Below, piece by piece: positions 54,601 through 62,929 of a stretch of 64,000 bases of DNA. Both the position numbers and the translations under genes were made by a program. Within the stretch, counting starts at the first letter, position 1; the number at the start of each line of letters is the position of its first letter. The stretch is from Sphingopyxis terrae subsp. terrae NBRC 15098 (lineage in GTDB: Bacteria > Pseudomonadota > Alphaproteobacteria > Sphingomonadales > Sphingomonadaceae), in contig NZ_BCZQ01000012.1 of the NCBI RefSeq assembly GCF_001598815.1, forward strand, positions 124,001 through 188,000. The letters run 5' to 3'. A model generated the notes under the pieces. The model was given only the letters and a program-made list of their open reading frames with translations. It did not search any database and was not told the DNA's origin.

Positions 54601-54880
54601 GGTTCACGCCGCGCAATCGCGCCTGCGTCCGATCCTGATGACCAGCTTTGCGTTCATCTTCGGCGTCATCCCGCTCGCGGTGGCAAGCGGGCCGGGGCAG
54701 GAAATGCGCCAGGCACTCGGCACGGCGGTGACGTTCGGCATGCTCGGCGTCACCATATTCGGGCTGATCTTCACGCCGATCTTCTACGTCGTGTCGCGCA
54801 AGCTGGGCTATCGCGTCCAGCAATGGTTCGCGCGCGGTCGCACCAACAAGGGCGGCGATGCGCCGCTGGAGAATCCATAA
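51683..54880 (+). CDS. RND multidrug efflux permease (HAE1 family)
   Basis: A 1065-residue proton-driven transporter with 12 membrane helices and two large periplasmic loops. The start FSRFFVDRPIFAAVIAIF is typical of AcrB/MexB. The proton relay Asp pair is in AVGIVVDDAIVVVEAVE and the Lys in LIALAAKNAILIVEFAK. The start is GTG, overlapping the adaptor stop by four bases (GTGA). The length is that of MexB/AcrB. Substrates cannot be told, likely hydrophobic drugs or solvents. Confidence 0.97.
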   Translation: MNFSRFFVDRPIFAAVIAIFITLIGAFAYPQLPLAQYPEIAPPTISITASYPGASPDTIAETVSSTIEQEVNGVENMLYIQSSSTQGLAQITVTFQPGTDLDAAQVLVQNRVALAEPRLPEQVRQIGVQVNKQETGFLMIVALTTTDPAIDLDYVGNYANSTLRDRLLRLKGVGGVQIFGGGYYSMRVWIDPDKAAARNLTATEIVAALQSQNVQVAGGSVGAPPYGKGNPAFELPVEVPGRLVTPEQFANVVIKTDTQNGAITRLKDVARVELGSQDYGVRGVFNGQPGVGMAVIQQPGANALDAAKLVLDEVKAASKDFPPGLEYQIPFNPTEYVQASVSAVQETLIEAIILVVIVVLVFLQTWRAAIIPIIAIPVALIGTFAVQLALGFSINSLSLFALVLAVGIVVDDAIVVVEAVEKHIRQGLTPREAAHRTMSEVSGALIAIGLVLVAVFVPTAFIPGIPGIFYQQFAVTIAAATVFSLLTSLTLSPAMAALLLKPHEEHHAEPKNRVMRVVRRAANRFNDGFDRLSERYGTTTASLIRKTALMLGIYAVLLAATGWRLADTPTGFIPDQDQGVLIGVVQLPPGASLDRTSEVLARAQKTVSQIDGVESIATFSGLDGASFSTASNAGTMFIRLKDWSERGSDLSASALSGKLSGALAMALPEANAFVIAPPAVQGLGNGNGFTMMLQAREGQSYRDLEKVTQAMMGGAQQVPDVTQVFSLFNTGSPRIFADVDRDKAQILGVDPSQVYAALGTYLASTYVNDFNFLGRTFRVTAQAEPSARSRIEDVGRLQVRSSSGEMVPLSSLATFRDDSGPTRVVRYNLFPAVELQGQAAPGVSSGAALTAMEGLAAKTMPQGFSYEWTGLAYQEKQAGSSAVLIFLLAVVFVFLVLAAQYESLPLPLAVILIVPMCILAAMLGVNLRGMDNNILTQVGLVVLIALAAKNAILIVEFAKQAEEEEGMAPLDAAVHAAQSRLRPILMTSFAFIFGVIPLAVASGPGQEMRQALGTAVTFGMLGVTIFGLIFTPIFYVVSRKLGYRVQQWFARGRTNKGGDAPLENP

Positions 54881-56292
54881 TGAGCCGTAATGTCCTGCTG
54901 GCCGGTGCCGCCGCGCTTGCGCTGTCGGGCTGTGCCGTCGGGCCGGCCTATGTGTCGCCGACCCCCGCCGCTCCCGGACAGACGCCTTTCCTCGAGGCAG
55001 GCAAATCGCCCGCCTTCACCGGCGAGCAGCCGGCGGGGCATTGGTGGAGCCTGTTCGGCGACCCGACGCTCGACGCGCTCGTCGAAGAGGCGCTCGCCGC
55101 CAATACCGATCTGCGCGTCGCCGCCGCCAATCTGGCACAGGCGCGCGCGGTGTTGAAGGAATCGCGAGCGGGGCGCCTGCCGACCACCGGAATAAGCGCC
55201 AGCGGCACCTACGCCCGCCAGCCGGGCAGTGTCACCGGCATCGGCCCGGTCGAGGGCGAAAGCTATGATGTCGGGCTCGACATCGGTTATCAGGTCGATC
55301 TGTTCGGGCGCGTCGAAAGTGCGATCCGCGCGAGCCGCGCAGATGCCGACGCGGTGCAGGCGGCCTTCGACCTGACGCGCATCACGGTCGCGGCGGAAAC
55401 GACGCGCGCCTATGCCGACGTCTGCGCCTACAACCGCCAGCTTGCGGTGGCGGAGGAAACGCTGAGCATTCAGGAACAGACCTTCGACCTGACGCGCCGG
55501 CTGTTCGAAGGCGGGCGCGCGACGCGGCTCGACACCGGGCAGGCAGGGGCGCTGTTGGAACAGACGCGCGCGACCCTGCCGACCTTGAAGGCGCAGCGCG
55601 CCGGGGCGCTCTATCGCCTTGCGCTGCTGACTGGCAAGCCGCCCGCCGAAGCGCCGCAGGCCGCGTTGCAATGCCAGGCGCCGCCCGAACTCGACCGTCC
55701 GATTCCGGTCGGTGACGGCGCCGCGCTGCTCGCCCGTCGCCCGGATATTCGCCGGGCCGAGCGCCAGCTCGCCGCCGCCGCGGCGCGCGTCAATGTTGCG
55801 ACCGCCGACCTTTATCCCAGCATCAGCATCGGCGGGTCTGTGGGATCGACCGCCGACGCGGTGTCGGGGCTGGGCAAGTCCGACAGCTTCCGCTTTTCGA
55901 TCGGGCCGCTGATTTCGTGGAGCTTTCCGAACATCGCGGTCGCGCGTTCGCGGCTGAAGCAGGCGGAGGCCGGCGCCGACGCGGCGCTGGCGACCTTCGA
56001 CGGCACCTGGCTCGGCGCGTTGCAGGAAACCGAAAGCGCGCTCGCCAACTATGCCGGCGAACTCGACCGGCTTGCCGCGCTACGCCGTGCAGCGGACGAA
56101 GCGGGCGAGGCGGCGCGGATCGCGCGGCTTCGCTATCAGGCGGGGCGCGAGAATTTTCAGGTCGTACTCGATGCCGAGCGCTCGCTGGCGCAGATCCAGG
56201 CGAGCATCGCCCAGTCCGAACAGCAGCGCGCGACCTATCTGGTCGCGCTGTTCCTGGCGCTGGGCGGCGGCTGGCAGGACGGCGCCGCCTAA
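54880..56292 (+). CDS. Outer-membrane efflux channel lipoprotein (OprM/TolC family)
   Basis: A 470-residue NodT-family channel with lipobox ALSGC (Cys18). It shows HWWSLFGDPTLDALVEEALA and the two repeated helical-hairpin halves (LRVAAANLAQARAVLKESRA and LLARRPDIRRAERQLAAA), the latter the classic LxxRPDI motif. It forms the trimeric exit duct of the pump. The ATG overlaps the permease TAA (TAATG). A strong terminator follows. Confidence 0.95.
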   Translation: MSRNVLLAGAAALALSGCAVGPAYVSPTPAAPGQTPFLEAGKSPAFTGEQPAGHWWSLFGDPTLDALVEEALAANTDLRVAAANLAQARAVLKESRAGRLPTTGISASGTYARQPGSVTGIGPVEGESYDVGLDIGYQVDLFGRVESAIRASRADADAVQAAFDLTRITVAAETTRAYADVCAYNRQLAVAEETLSIQEQTFDLTRRLFEGGRATRLDTGQAGALLEQTRATLPTLKAQRAGALYRLALLTGKPPAEAPQAALQCQAPPELDRPIPVGDGAALLARRPDIRRAERQLAAAAARVNVATADLYPSISIGGSVGSTADAVSGLGKSDSFRFSIGPLISWSFPNIAVARSRLKQAEAGADAALATFDGTWLGALQETESALANYAGELDRLAALRRAADEAGEAARIARLRYQAGRENFQVVLDAERSLAQIQASIAQSEQQRATYLVALFLALGGGWQDGAA

Positions 56293-56311
56293 GGCGCCGA
56301 TCTCGTGAAAG

Positions 56312-56349
56312 AAAAAGGCCGGTGCAGCGTGGGCTGCGCCGGCCTTTTT
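56312..56349. terminator. Strong bidirectional rho-independent terminator
   Basis: AAAAAGGCCGG...GCAGC and its partner form a 17-base stem with one G-U pair and a 4-base loop, with A5 on one foot and T5 on the other. It ends the RND operon on the plus strand and the cyd operon on the minus strand. Confidence 0.93.
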
Positions 56350-56366
56350 CATGGCTGCTTTGCCGG

Positions 56367-56477
56367 TCAGAGCGTCGCGTCGTCGTCGGCGGGCGAGTGG
56401 AATTCGTGCCACAAGCCGTTCAATATGCCGAAGCCGACCGCGAGGCCGAGGCCGAGTACCCAGGTAAAATACCACAT
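56367..56477 (-). CDS. cydX: Cytochrome bd oxidase small subunit CydX
   Basis: A 36-residue single-helix protein, MWYFTWVLGLGLAVGFGILN then GLWHEF and an acidic tail. The start MWYFxWxLGxGLA is the CydX hallmark, and it lies 15 bases after the cydB stop in the same direction, with GGAG upstream. CydX stabilises the heme-bearing CydAB core in the inner membrane. It is too short to be caught by usual gene thresholds. Confidence 0.93.
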   Translation of the reverse strand: MWYFTWVLGLGLAVGFGILNGLWHEFHSPADDDATL

Positions 56478-56492
56478 GGCGAGTTTCTCCGG

Positions 56493-57641
56493 TCAGTAGA
56501 AATCGGGGTTGGTGCGAACGTCGTCGAGCGTGACGCGTCCGAACAATATCTTGAGCACCCACGCCGTGTAGGCGAGGACGATGGGCAGGAAGATCAGGGT
56601 CACGACGAGCATGATCCACAAGGTGAGGTGGCTCGACGAGGCATTCCAGACCATCAGGCTCGAATGCGGGTCGATCGAGCTCGGCAGGATGAAAGGGAAC
56701 ATCGACAGGCCGACCGTTGAAATGATGCCGACCACCGCGAGCGCCGAGCCGATGAAGAGCAGGCTCTGCTTGCGCCCGGCGATCGCGGCATAGGCGAGGA
56801 TAGGGCCAAGGAAGCCGAGGATGGGCGCGAGCAGCATCCACGGGTGGCGGCCATAATTGTCGAGCCATGCGCCCGCCGCCGGGACCGACGTGGCCCACAG
56901 CGGGTTCGAGGGGCCGGCGGGATCGAGTTCGCCCTCCAGCCGGTAGCCGATATTCATCGTGGCGACCATCACCCCGCCGATCGCGAACAGCGCGATGACG
57001 AGCAGCGCGGCGATCTTGCCCCAGCGGCGCGCCCGGTCCATCACGACGCCATCCTCGGCCTTGAGCGCGAGCCAGCCGGCGCCGTGCAGCACGACCATGG
57101 CGACCGACAGCAGGCCGGTGAGCAAGGTGAAGGGCGAGAAGAGGCCGAGCAGCGAGCCTTCGTAAAAGGCGCGCAGGTCGCTATTGAGGCGGAAGGGTGC
57201 GCCCAGAAGGACGTTGCCGACCGCAACCCCGAACACCAGTGCGGGGACGAAACCGCCAACGAACAGCGCCCAATCCCAGCGGCTGCGCCAGGCAGAATCG
57301 TCGTGCTTCGAGCGATATTTGAACGCAACGGGGCGCAGGATCAGCGCCGCGAGGACAAGGAATATCGCGAGGTAGAAGCCCGAAAAGCTGATCGCATAGA
57401 CAAAGGGCCATGCGGCGAAGATCGCGCCGCCGCCGAGGATCAGCCAAACCTGATGCCCCTCCCACGTCGGGGCGATGCTGTTGATCGCCAGCCGCCGTTC
57501 CTCGTCGGTCCGCGCGATGAAGGGCAGCAGTGTGGCGACGCCGAGATCGTAGCCGTCGGTGAGCGTGAAGCCGATCAGCAGCACGCCGAGAAGCAGCCAC
57601 CAGATCAGGCGGAGCGTTTCATAGTCGAAGGGAATCGCCAT
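56493..57641 (-). CDS. cydB: Cytochrome bd ubiquinol oxidase subunit II
   Basis: A 382-residue membrane subunit with about eight helices. The N-terminal region has IPFDYETLRLIWWLLLGVLLIGFTLTDGYDLG, the family start; further segments are INSIAPTWEGHQVWLI and AFFAAWPFVYAISFSGFY-type helices, and the C-terminal VTLIFLPIVLAYTAWVLKILFGRV. The ATG 57641 is picked because AAGGAGG lies 8 bases before it; upstream start codons have none. It pairs with CydA to reduce oxygen to water. Confidence 0.97.
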   Translation of the reverse strand: MAIPFDYETLRLIWWLLLGVLLIGFTLTDGYDLGVATLLPFIARTDEERRLAINSIAPTWEGHQVWLILGGGAIFAAWPFVYAISFSGFYLAIFLVLAALILRPVAFKYRSKHDDSAWRSRWDWALFVGGFVPALVFGVAVGNVLLGAPFRLNSDLRAFYEGSLLGLFSPFTLLTGLLSVAMVVLHGAGWLALKAEDGVVMDRARRWGKIAALLVIALFAIGGVMVATMNIGYRLEGELDPAGPSNPLWATSVPAAGAWLDNYGRHPWMLLAPILGFLGPILAYAAIAGRKQSLLFIGSALAVVGIISTVGLSMFPFILPSSIDPHSSLMVWNASSSHLTLWIMLVVTLIFLPIVLAYTAWVLKILFGRVTLDDVRTNPDFY

Positions 57642-57654
57642 CGTCTGATCCTCC

Positions 57655-59235
57655 TTATTCGGCCGGCAGCGGGGCATAGCCCGCGTCGGTGGGTTCGACG
57701 CCCGAGGCAAGGTCGCGGCCGCGCTTGGAATCGGGGCCCTTGCGGATCGCCGCGAGCATCAGCCGCACCTCGATGAAAGCGAGCGCGCTATAGAGCAGGG
57801 TGAACGCCGCGATGGTCGTCCAGACCTGCGCCACCGTCAGGCTCGACGCGCCGAGGAAGGTCGGCAGCACGCCCTCGATCGCCCATGGCTGGCGGCCATA
57901 TTCGGCGAGCACCCAGCCCATTTCGGCGGCCAGCCACGGCAGCGGCATGATGATCACCGCGGCGCGCAGGAACCACTTCACATCGAAGCGTCGCACCGTC
58001 GCATAGTAGAAGGCGAGGGCGAAGAAGCCGATGAAGAAGAAGCCGAGCCCCGCCATGAGGCGGAACAGCCAGAAGGTGACCGGGACGTTGGGCACCGTGT
58101 CCCACGCCGCCTGCATGACCTGGTCGGCGGTCGCGTTGCGCGGATCGGGGACATAACGCTTGAGCAGCATCGCATAGCCGAGGTTGCTGCGGTTCGCCTC
58201 GAAGGTCGCGCGCGCGGTTGCGTTGGTGCGATCGGCCTTCAGATCCTCGAGCGCGCCATAGGCGAGCTTGCCGCTTTCGATGCGTTCCTGCGCGTGGAGG
58301 ACCAGTTCGTTGATCCCCTGAACCTGCCCGGTCAGGCTGCGTGTCGAAATCAGGCCGAGGACATAGGGTATCTTGATTTCATAGCGCGTCTCGCGGTCCT
58401 TGACCGACGGCAGGCCGAAGAGGGTGAGCCCGGCGGGCGCCTTCTCGGTGTGCCACATGGCCTCGATCGCGGCGAGTTTCATCTTCTGATGATCGGTGAG
58501 CGCATAGCCCGATTCGTCGCCGAGGACGACCACCGACAGCGAGGAGGCGAGGCCGAAGGCCGCGGCAACGGTCAGCGAGCGCTTCGCGAGCGCGGTGTAG
58601 CGGCCGCGGAGCAGATACCAGGCCGAAATGCCGAGAACGAAGACCGAGGCGGTGACATAGCCGGCGCTGACCGTGTGGACGAACTTCGCCTGCGCGACGG
58701 GGTTGAACAGCACCGAATAAAAGTCGACGACTTCCATGCGCATCGTGTCGGGATTGAAGCGCGACCCGACCGGATTCTGCATCCAGCCATTGGCGATCAG
58801 GATCCAGAGCGCCGACAGGTTGGACCCCAGCGCGACGAGGAAGGTGACGAGCAGATGGAGTTGCTTGGACAATTTGTCCCAGCCGAAGAACATCAGCCCG
58901 ACGAAGGTCGCCTCGAGGAAAAAGGCCATGAGCCCTTCGATCGCGAGCGGCGCGCCGAAGATGTCGCCGACATAGTGCGAATAATAGGACCAGTTCATCC
59001 CGAATTCGAACTCCATCGTCAGGCCGGTCGCGACCCCGAGGACGAAGTTGATCCCGAACAGGCGGGCCCAGAAACGCGTGATGGTACGCCAGATTTCCCT
59101 TTCGGTGATGACATAGATGCTCTCCATGATCACCAGCATGAAGGAAAGCCCCAGCGTCAGCGGAACGAAGAGGAAATGGTACATCGCCGTAAGGGCGAAT
59201 TGCAGGCGGGATAATTCGACTACGGCCAGGTCCAT
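57655..59235 (-). CDS. cydA: Cytochrome bd ubiquinol oxidase subunit I
   Basis: A 526-residue subunit that carries all three hemes. The N-terminal ELSRLQFALTAMYHFLFVPLTLGL contains the heme ligand His20; the GRQPW motif is in AEYGRQPWAIEGVLPT. The quinol-oxidising Q loop (~residues 240-370) is of the long type, as in E. coli. ATG 59235 follows AGGAG by seven bases; the frame is open upstream to 59292. The oxidase has high oxygen affinity and resists sulfide, cyanide and NO. Confidence 0.97.
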   Translation of the reverse strand: MDLAVVELSRLQFALTAMYHFLFVPLTLGLSFMLVIMESIYVITEREIWRTITRFWARLFGINFVLGVATGLTMEFEFGMNWSYYSHYVGDIFGAPLAIEGLMAFFLEATFVGLMFFGWDKLSKQLHLLVTFLVALGSNLSALWILIANGWMQNPVGSRFNPDTMRMEVVDFYSVLFNPVAQAKFVHTVSAGYVTASVFVLGISAWYLLRGRYTALAKRSLTVAAAFGLASSLSVVVLGDESGYALTDHQKMKLAAIEAMWHTEKAPAGLTLFGLPSVKDRETRYEIKIPYVLGLISTRSLTGQVQGINELVLHAQERIESGKLAYGALEDLKADRTNATARATFEANRSNLGYAMLLKRYVPDPRNATADQVMQAAWDTVPNVPVTFWLFRLMAGLGFFFIGFFALAFYYATVRRFDVKWFLRAAVIIMPLPWLAAEMGWVLAEYGRQPWAIEGVLPTFLGASSLTVAQVWTTIAAFTLLYSALAFIEVRLMLAAIRKGPDSKRGRDLASGVEPTDAGYAPLPAE

Positions 59236-59326
59236 GGCGCCACTCCTGAACAGCGACTCGGCGGGGTGCCGCACCGCTTGCGGCATCGTCATTTAATGAA
59301 TATGGGAATGTGTGAATATTAGAAAA
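59236..59326. promoter_or_regulatory. Shared divergent promoter of cydABX and cydDC
   Basis: This ~90-base gap carries the starts of both operons. TGCCGC (59267-59272) and GCGGCA (59280-59285) make a leader hairpin for cydA. Near the cydD start the DNA turns AT-rich, with ATGAATAT and GTGAATAT elements (59297-59319) resembling half-sites of a repressor. A regulator site is likely but its protein is not known. Confidence 0.45.
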
Positions 59327-60973
59327 ATGTCAAGTAGAGATAACGCCACATCTGCAACTCCCGCCGCCAGCCGCGGTGCCCTGGCCGCTTGGCTTGGCGA
59401 TGCCGTGGCCGCGGTGCTCTTCGCGCTCGCGCTCGCGCAATTGCTGGCGCTCCACGTCGCGCGCGACCTTCGCGGCGGCGGAGGGGGCGACGCGGGCTTC
59501 GGCATTGGGGGCTGGGCGTGGATGCTGCTGCTGGTTGGTGCGGCGCTGGCACGCGGCGCTTTGCAGGGCGGCGCCTTTGCGATCGGCCTACGCCACGCCG
59601 CGCGCTTTGCCGCCGAGCTGCGCGCGCGCGTCGCGCCCGCGCTGATGGTGAGCGCGGCGGGGCGCGGACGCCTGATCGGTGAAGATGCCGAACTGGCGGT
59701 GACCGCGATCGACCGCATCGAGCCCTATGTTGCGCGTTTCCTGCCGCTGCGCCGTGCCGCGATGCTTTCCCCGTTGCTGATCGCGCTGGCGGCGCTGCCT
59801 GCGAGCGGCGTCGCCGCGGCGATCCTGTTCGGCACGCTGTTACCCTTCGCGATCGGCATGGCGCTCGCCGGCAGCGCCGCGGCGCGGGCGAGCGAGGCGC
59901 AGCTGGGGGCGCTGTCGCGGCTCGGCGGCTTGTTCGTCGACCGGGTTCGCGCGCTGCCGCTGATCCTTTCCTATGGCGCCGAGGATCGCGTCACGCGGCA
60001 GATCGGCGGGGCGGCGCGCGATCTGGCGGAGCGGACCCTGGGCGTGCTGCGCATCGCCTTTGCATCCAGCGCGATCCTCGAATTTTTCAGCGCGCTCGCG
60101 GTCGCGCTCGTCGCGGTTTATTGCGGCTTTTCGCTGCTCGGCCTGCTGCCCTTTCGCGCGCCCGAAAGCCTCGACTTCGCCGAAGCCTTTTACGTTCTTG
60201 CGCTCGCGCCCGAATTTTATCTCGGCATGCGCCGTTTGGCCGCGGCCTATCACGACAAGCAGCAAGGCGAAGCGGCGCTGGCGGCGCTTGCCGCCGCGGA
60301 GGCGCCGATCGCCGATCACGCAGTCGCACCGCCGTTACTCGGCGCACCGGCGGCTCTTGTCGTCGATGCGTGGGTTGTTCGGCACCCCGAAGGCGCGGCG
60401 ATCGGACCGATCAGCGCGCGCTGGACCGGCCCCGGCCTTCACCTGATCGTCGGGCCGAGCGGATCGGGCAAGACCAGCCTCCTCCGCGCGTTGATCGGGC
60501 AGGTGCCTGTGGAGTCGGGCCGCCTTTACGCCGACGATGCCGCGATCGACCCGCGCGCGCTTGCTCCGCTGTGTGGCTGGGCAGGGCAGCGGCCCCTGCT
60601 GTTGCCCGGCAGCCTGCGCACCAACCTGCTCGTTGGAGGGGCGAATGTGGGCGACGCCGCGATCATCGCCGAGCTCGGCGCGCTTGGCCTTGCATCGCTG
60701 ATCGCCGCACGCGGCGGTGGGATCGACTGGGTTGTCGACGACCGCGGCAGCGGCCTGTCGGGTGGCGAGCGGCGGCGGATCGGTCTGGCGCGCGCGCTGC
60801 TGTCGGCGCGCCCGCTGCTGCTGCTCGACGAGCCGACCGCCGACCTCGACGCCGCGAGCGCTGCGCGCGTCGTCGCGGTGCTGCGCGCCGCTGCGATGAC
60901 CCGGACGGTCATTGCCGCAACGCATGATCCGGCGCTGATCGCCTTGGCGGACAGCGTGGTCGAAATCGGATGA
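59327..60973 (+). CDS. cydD: Heterodimeric ABC exporter CydD (thiol export for bd oxidase assembly)
   Basis: About 548 residues. The membrane half spans residues ~20-330; the ATPase has Walker A VGPSGSGKTSLLRAL, signature GSGLSGGERRRIGLARALL and Walker B LLLLDEPTADLD. With CydC it exports cysteine/glutathione, needed for heme insertion into cytochrome bd. The start is ambiguous: GTG 59312 or ATG 59327, neither with a clear ribosome site. The stop overlaps cydC (ATGA). The gene is divergent from cydA. Confidence 0.93.
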   Translation: MSSRDNATSATPAASRGALAAWLGDAVAAVLFALALAQLLALHVARDLRGGGGGDAGFGIGGWAWMLLLVGAALARGALQGGAFAIGLRHAARFAAELRARVAPALMVSAAGRGRLIGEDAELAVTAIDRIEPYVARFLPLRRAAMLSPLLIALAALPASGVAAAILFGTLLPFAIGMALAGSAAARASEAQLGALSRLGGLFVDRVRALPLILSYGAEDRVTRQIGGAARDLAERTLGVLRIAFASSAILEFFSALAVALVAVYCGFSLLGLLPFRAPESLDFAEAFYVLALAPEFYLGMRRLAAAYHDKQQGEAALAALAAAEAPIADHAVAPPLLGAPAALVVDAWVVRHPEGAAIGPISARWTGPGLHLIVGPSGSGKTSLLRALIGQVPVESGRLYADDAAIDPRALAPLCGWAGQRPLLLPGSLRTNLLVGGANVGDAAIIAELGALGLASLIAARGGGIDWVVDDRGSGLSGGERRRIGLARALLSARPLLLLDEPTADLDAASAARVVAVLRAAAMTRTVIAATHDPALIALADSVVEIG

Positions 60974-62565
60974 TCGAGGCGCTGCTCCGATCCGCGCGCG
61001 CGGGCCAGCGCCGCGCGGTGTTGCTCGGCATGGCGGCAGCTGCAGTCGCTGCGCTGTCGGCGATCGGCCTGCTCGCGGTGTCGGGCTGGTTCCTGACCGG
61101 TGCGGCGATTGCCGGCCTGACCGGCGCGGCGGCGGTCAAGGCGTTCAATTATCTGGTGCCCAGCGCCGCCATCCGCGGGCTGGCGATCTTGCGCACGCTG
61201 TCGCGCTATGGCGAGCGGCTGTTCAGCCATCAGGCGATGCTGTTTGCCCTTGCCGAGGTGCGCGCCGTGCTGTTTGCGCGGTTGATCGCGGCGCCGCCGG
61301 CGACGGCCCTGCTCCACAATCGCGGCGATGTCGCGGCGCGGCTTGGCGGCGACGTCGAAACGCTGGAGGAGGCGCTGCTACGCACCACGCTGGTGCCGTC
61401 GGGTATCGCAACGCTCGCGGGGACGATGCTGTTGATGGCACTCGCGGGCTGGGCTGCTGCAGCGGCCTTGCTGGGCGCAGCGGGGGCAAGTTTTGCAGTC
61501 GCGCGCCGGATCGGGCGCGACCGGATCGCGCCCGCGCTCGACGCCGAAAGCGCAGCGCTCGGTGCGCTCAAGCGATGCTATGTCGAACTGGCGGCCGGGG
61601 GCGACGATATTGCGGTCTATGGGCTTGCCGCCGACGTGTGCGCGGCAATCGCGGCGGCCGAAGCGCCGCTCCACCGCGCCCGCGCGGCGATGGCCGGCGC
61701 CGACACGCTGGTGTCGATCGTGCATGGGGGGCTGACCGGTGCGGCGGTGGCCGCGATCGTCGCGCTGTCGCCCGCTAGCGCCCCGGTTGTCGCGCTCGCA
61801 GCGCTTGCTGCGACCGCCGCGATGGAGATCGTCGGCGGCCTCGCCCGGCTCGACATTCAACGCTGGAAGAGCCGCGGTGCGCGCGCACGGCTCGATGCGA
61901 TGTTTCCGGACGCCGCCGCCCCGGCGAGCGATGGTGCGCCGGCGCAGCCGATCGTCGAACTGACGGTTGCGGGCGCCCTGCACCGCATTGTTCCGGGCGA
62001 CCGCGTTCTGCTCGCCGGGCGGTCGGGGAGCGGCAAGACGCGGCTGCTCGAAACGCTGACGGGGCTGCGCGACGATGCGCCCGAAGATGTGCGGATCGGC
62101 GGATTGCATGCGGCAGGCTTGCCGCTCGCGGCGCGGCGGTCGCTGTTCGCGCTCGCGGCGCAGGACGCGGCGATGATTGCGGGCAGTGTGGCCGACAATC
62201 TTTCGCTCGCACGGCCGGGCATCACGCGCGACGAGATGCAGGCGGCGCTGACCGTTGCCTGCCTTGACGATGTCGTTGCGCAATTGCCCGGTGGGCTCGA
62301 CTGCTGGCTGGGCGACGACGGCGCGCGGCTGTCGGGCGGACAGCGCAAGCGGCTGTCGCTGGCGCGAGCGCTGCTGGCGCAGCGACCGTTCCTGCTGCTC
62401 GACGAACCGAGCGAAGGGCTCGACGGGGCGACCGAAGCGCGGCTGATCGTGCGACTAGGCGACTGGCTTGCGGAGACGGGAAGCGGGTTGATCCTCGTCA
62501 GCCACCGCCCCGCAATGCGGGCGCTTGCCACGCGGCAGATCGAGATCGACGGCGATCCCGGCTAG
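60970..62565 (+). CDS. cydC: Heterodimeric ABC exporter CydC
   Basis: A 531-residue partner of CydD, starting four bases inside its stop. Membrane half with GWFLTGAAIAGLTGAAAVKAFN and LAILRTLSRYGERLFSHQAM (RYxER/H motif of CydC), then the ATPase: Walker A LAGRSGSGKTRLLETL, signature DGARLSGGQRKRLSLARALL and Walker B LLLDEPSEGLDG. Coupling argues for a strict heterodimer. The ArsR gene follows on the opposite strand, 10 bases away. Confidence 0.93.
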   Translation: MIEALLRSARAGQRRAVLLGMAAAAVAALSAIGLLAVSGWFLTGAAIAGLTGAAAVKAFNYLVPSAAIRGLAILRTLSRYGERLFSHQAMLFALAEVRAVLFARLIAAPPATALLHNRGDVAARLGGDVETLEEALLRTTLVPSGIATLAGTMLLMALAGWAAAAALLGAAGASFAVARRIGRDRIAPALDAESAALGALKRCYVELAAGGDDIAVYGLAADVCAAIAAAEAPLHRARAAMAGADTLVSIVHGGLTGAAVAAIVALSPASAPVVALAALAATAAMEIVGGLARLDIQRWKSRGARARLDAMFPDAAAPASDGAPAQPIVELTVAGALHRIVPGDRVLLAGRSGSGKTRLLETLTGLRDDAPEDVRIGGLHAAGLPLAARRSLFALAAQDAAMIAGSVADNLSLARPGITRDEMQAALTVACLDDVVAQLPGGLDCWLGDDGARLSGGQRKRLSLARALLAQRPFLLLDEPSEGLDGATEARLIVRLGDWLAETGSGLILVSHRPAMRALATRQIEIDGDPG

Positions 62566-62575
62566 CGCCAGGATC

Positions 62576-62929
62576 CTAGCGCAAGATTCTCGCGAAATGG
62601 GCGGCGCTGGCGGAGGCGTCGCGGGTGCTCGTCGTCGCGGCGGGACTGGCGCCGAACTGGTCGGCGAGCGCGCGGACGGGCGCGAGCGCTTCGGGTTTCA
62701 GGCGGTAGAAAATCTGCTTCGCCTCGCGCCGCGTTTCGACGATCCGCGCGTTGCGCAGCACGCCGAGTTGCTGGCTGAGCAGCGGCTGGCCGATGCCGGT
62801 CGCACTTTCGATCTGCCCCACAGCAAGCTCCTGATCGCGCACGGCGAAGATCAGCTTGAGCCGCACCGGATGCGCCAGGACGCGCAGCAGTTCGACCAGA
62901 TCGTCGTCGATGAGCGCCTCACCGGTCAT
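62576..62929 (-). CDS. ArsR-family winged-helix regulator without cysteines
   Basis: A 117-residue repressor. The DNA-binding part is LRVLAHPVRLKLIFAVRDQELAVGQIESATGIGQPLLSQQLGVLRNARIVETRREAKQIFYRL shortened here to its core motifs HPVRLKLIF, GQPLLSQQLGVLR and REAKQIFYRL, the last two diagnostic of the BigR/SqrR-like branch. That branch senses persulfides through two cysteines, but this protein has none in its chain. It starts four bases inside the end of the peroxiredoxin gene (ATGA), so the two are translated together. Likely targets: its own operon and possibly cyd. Confidence 0.9.
   Translation of the reverse strand: MTGEALIDDDLVELLRVLAHPVRLKLIFAVRDQELAVGQIESATGIGQPLLSQQLGVLRNARIVETRREAKQIFYRLKPEALAPVRALADQFGASPAATTSTRDASASAAHFARILR

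Noticed and set aside
51428..54823. Very long open frame (1131 codons) on the minus strand across the efflux permease gene
   Set aside because: It is antisense to an intact RND permease with all catalytic residues, has an Arg/His/Asp-rich composition typical of shadow frames in GC-rich DNA, and no domain.
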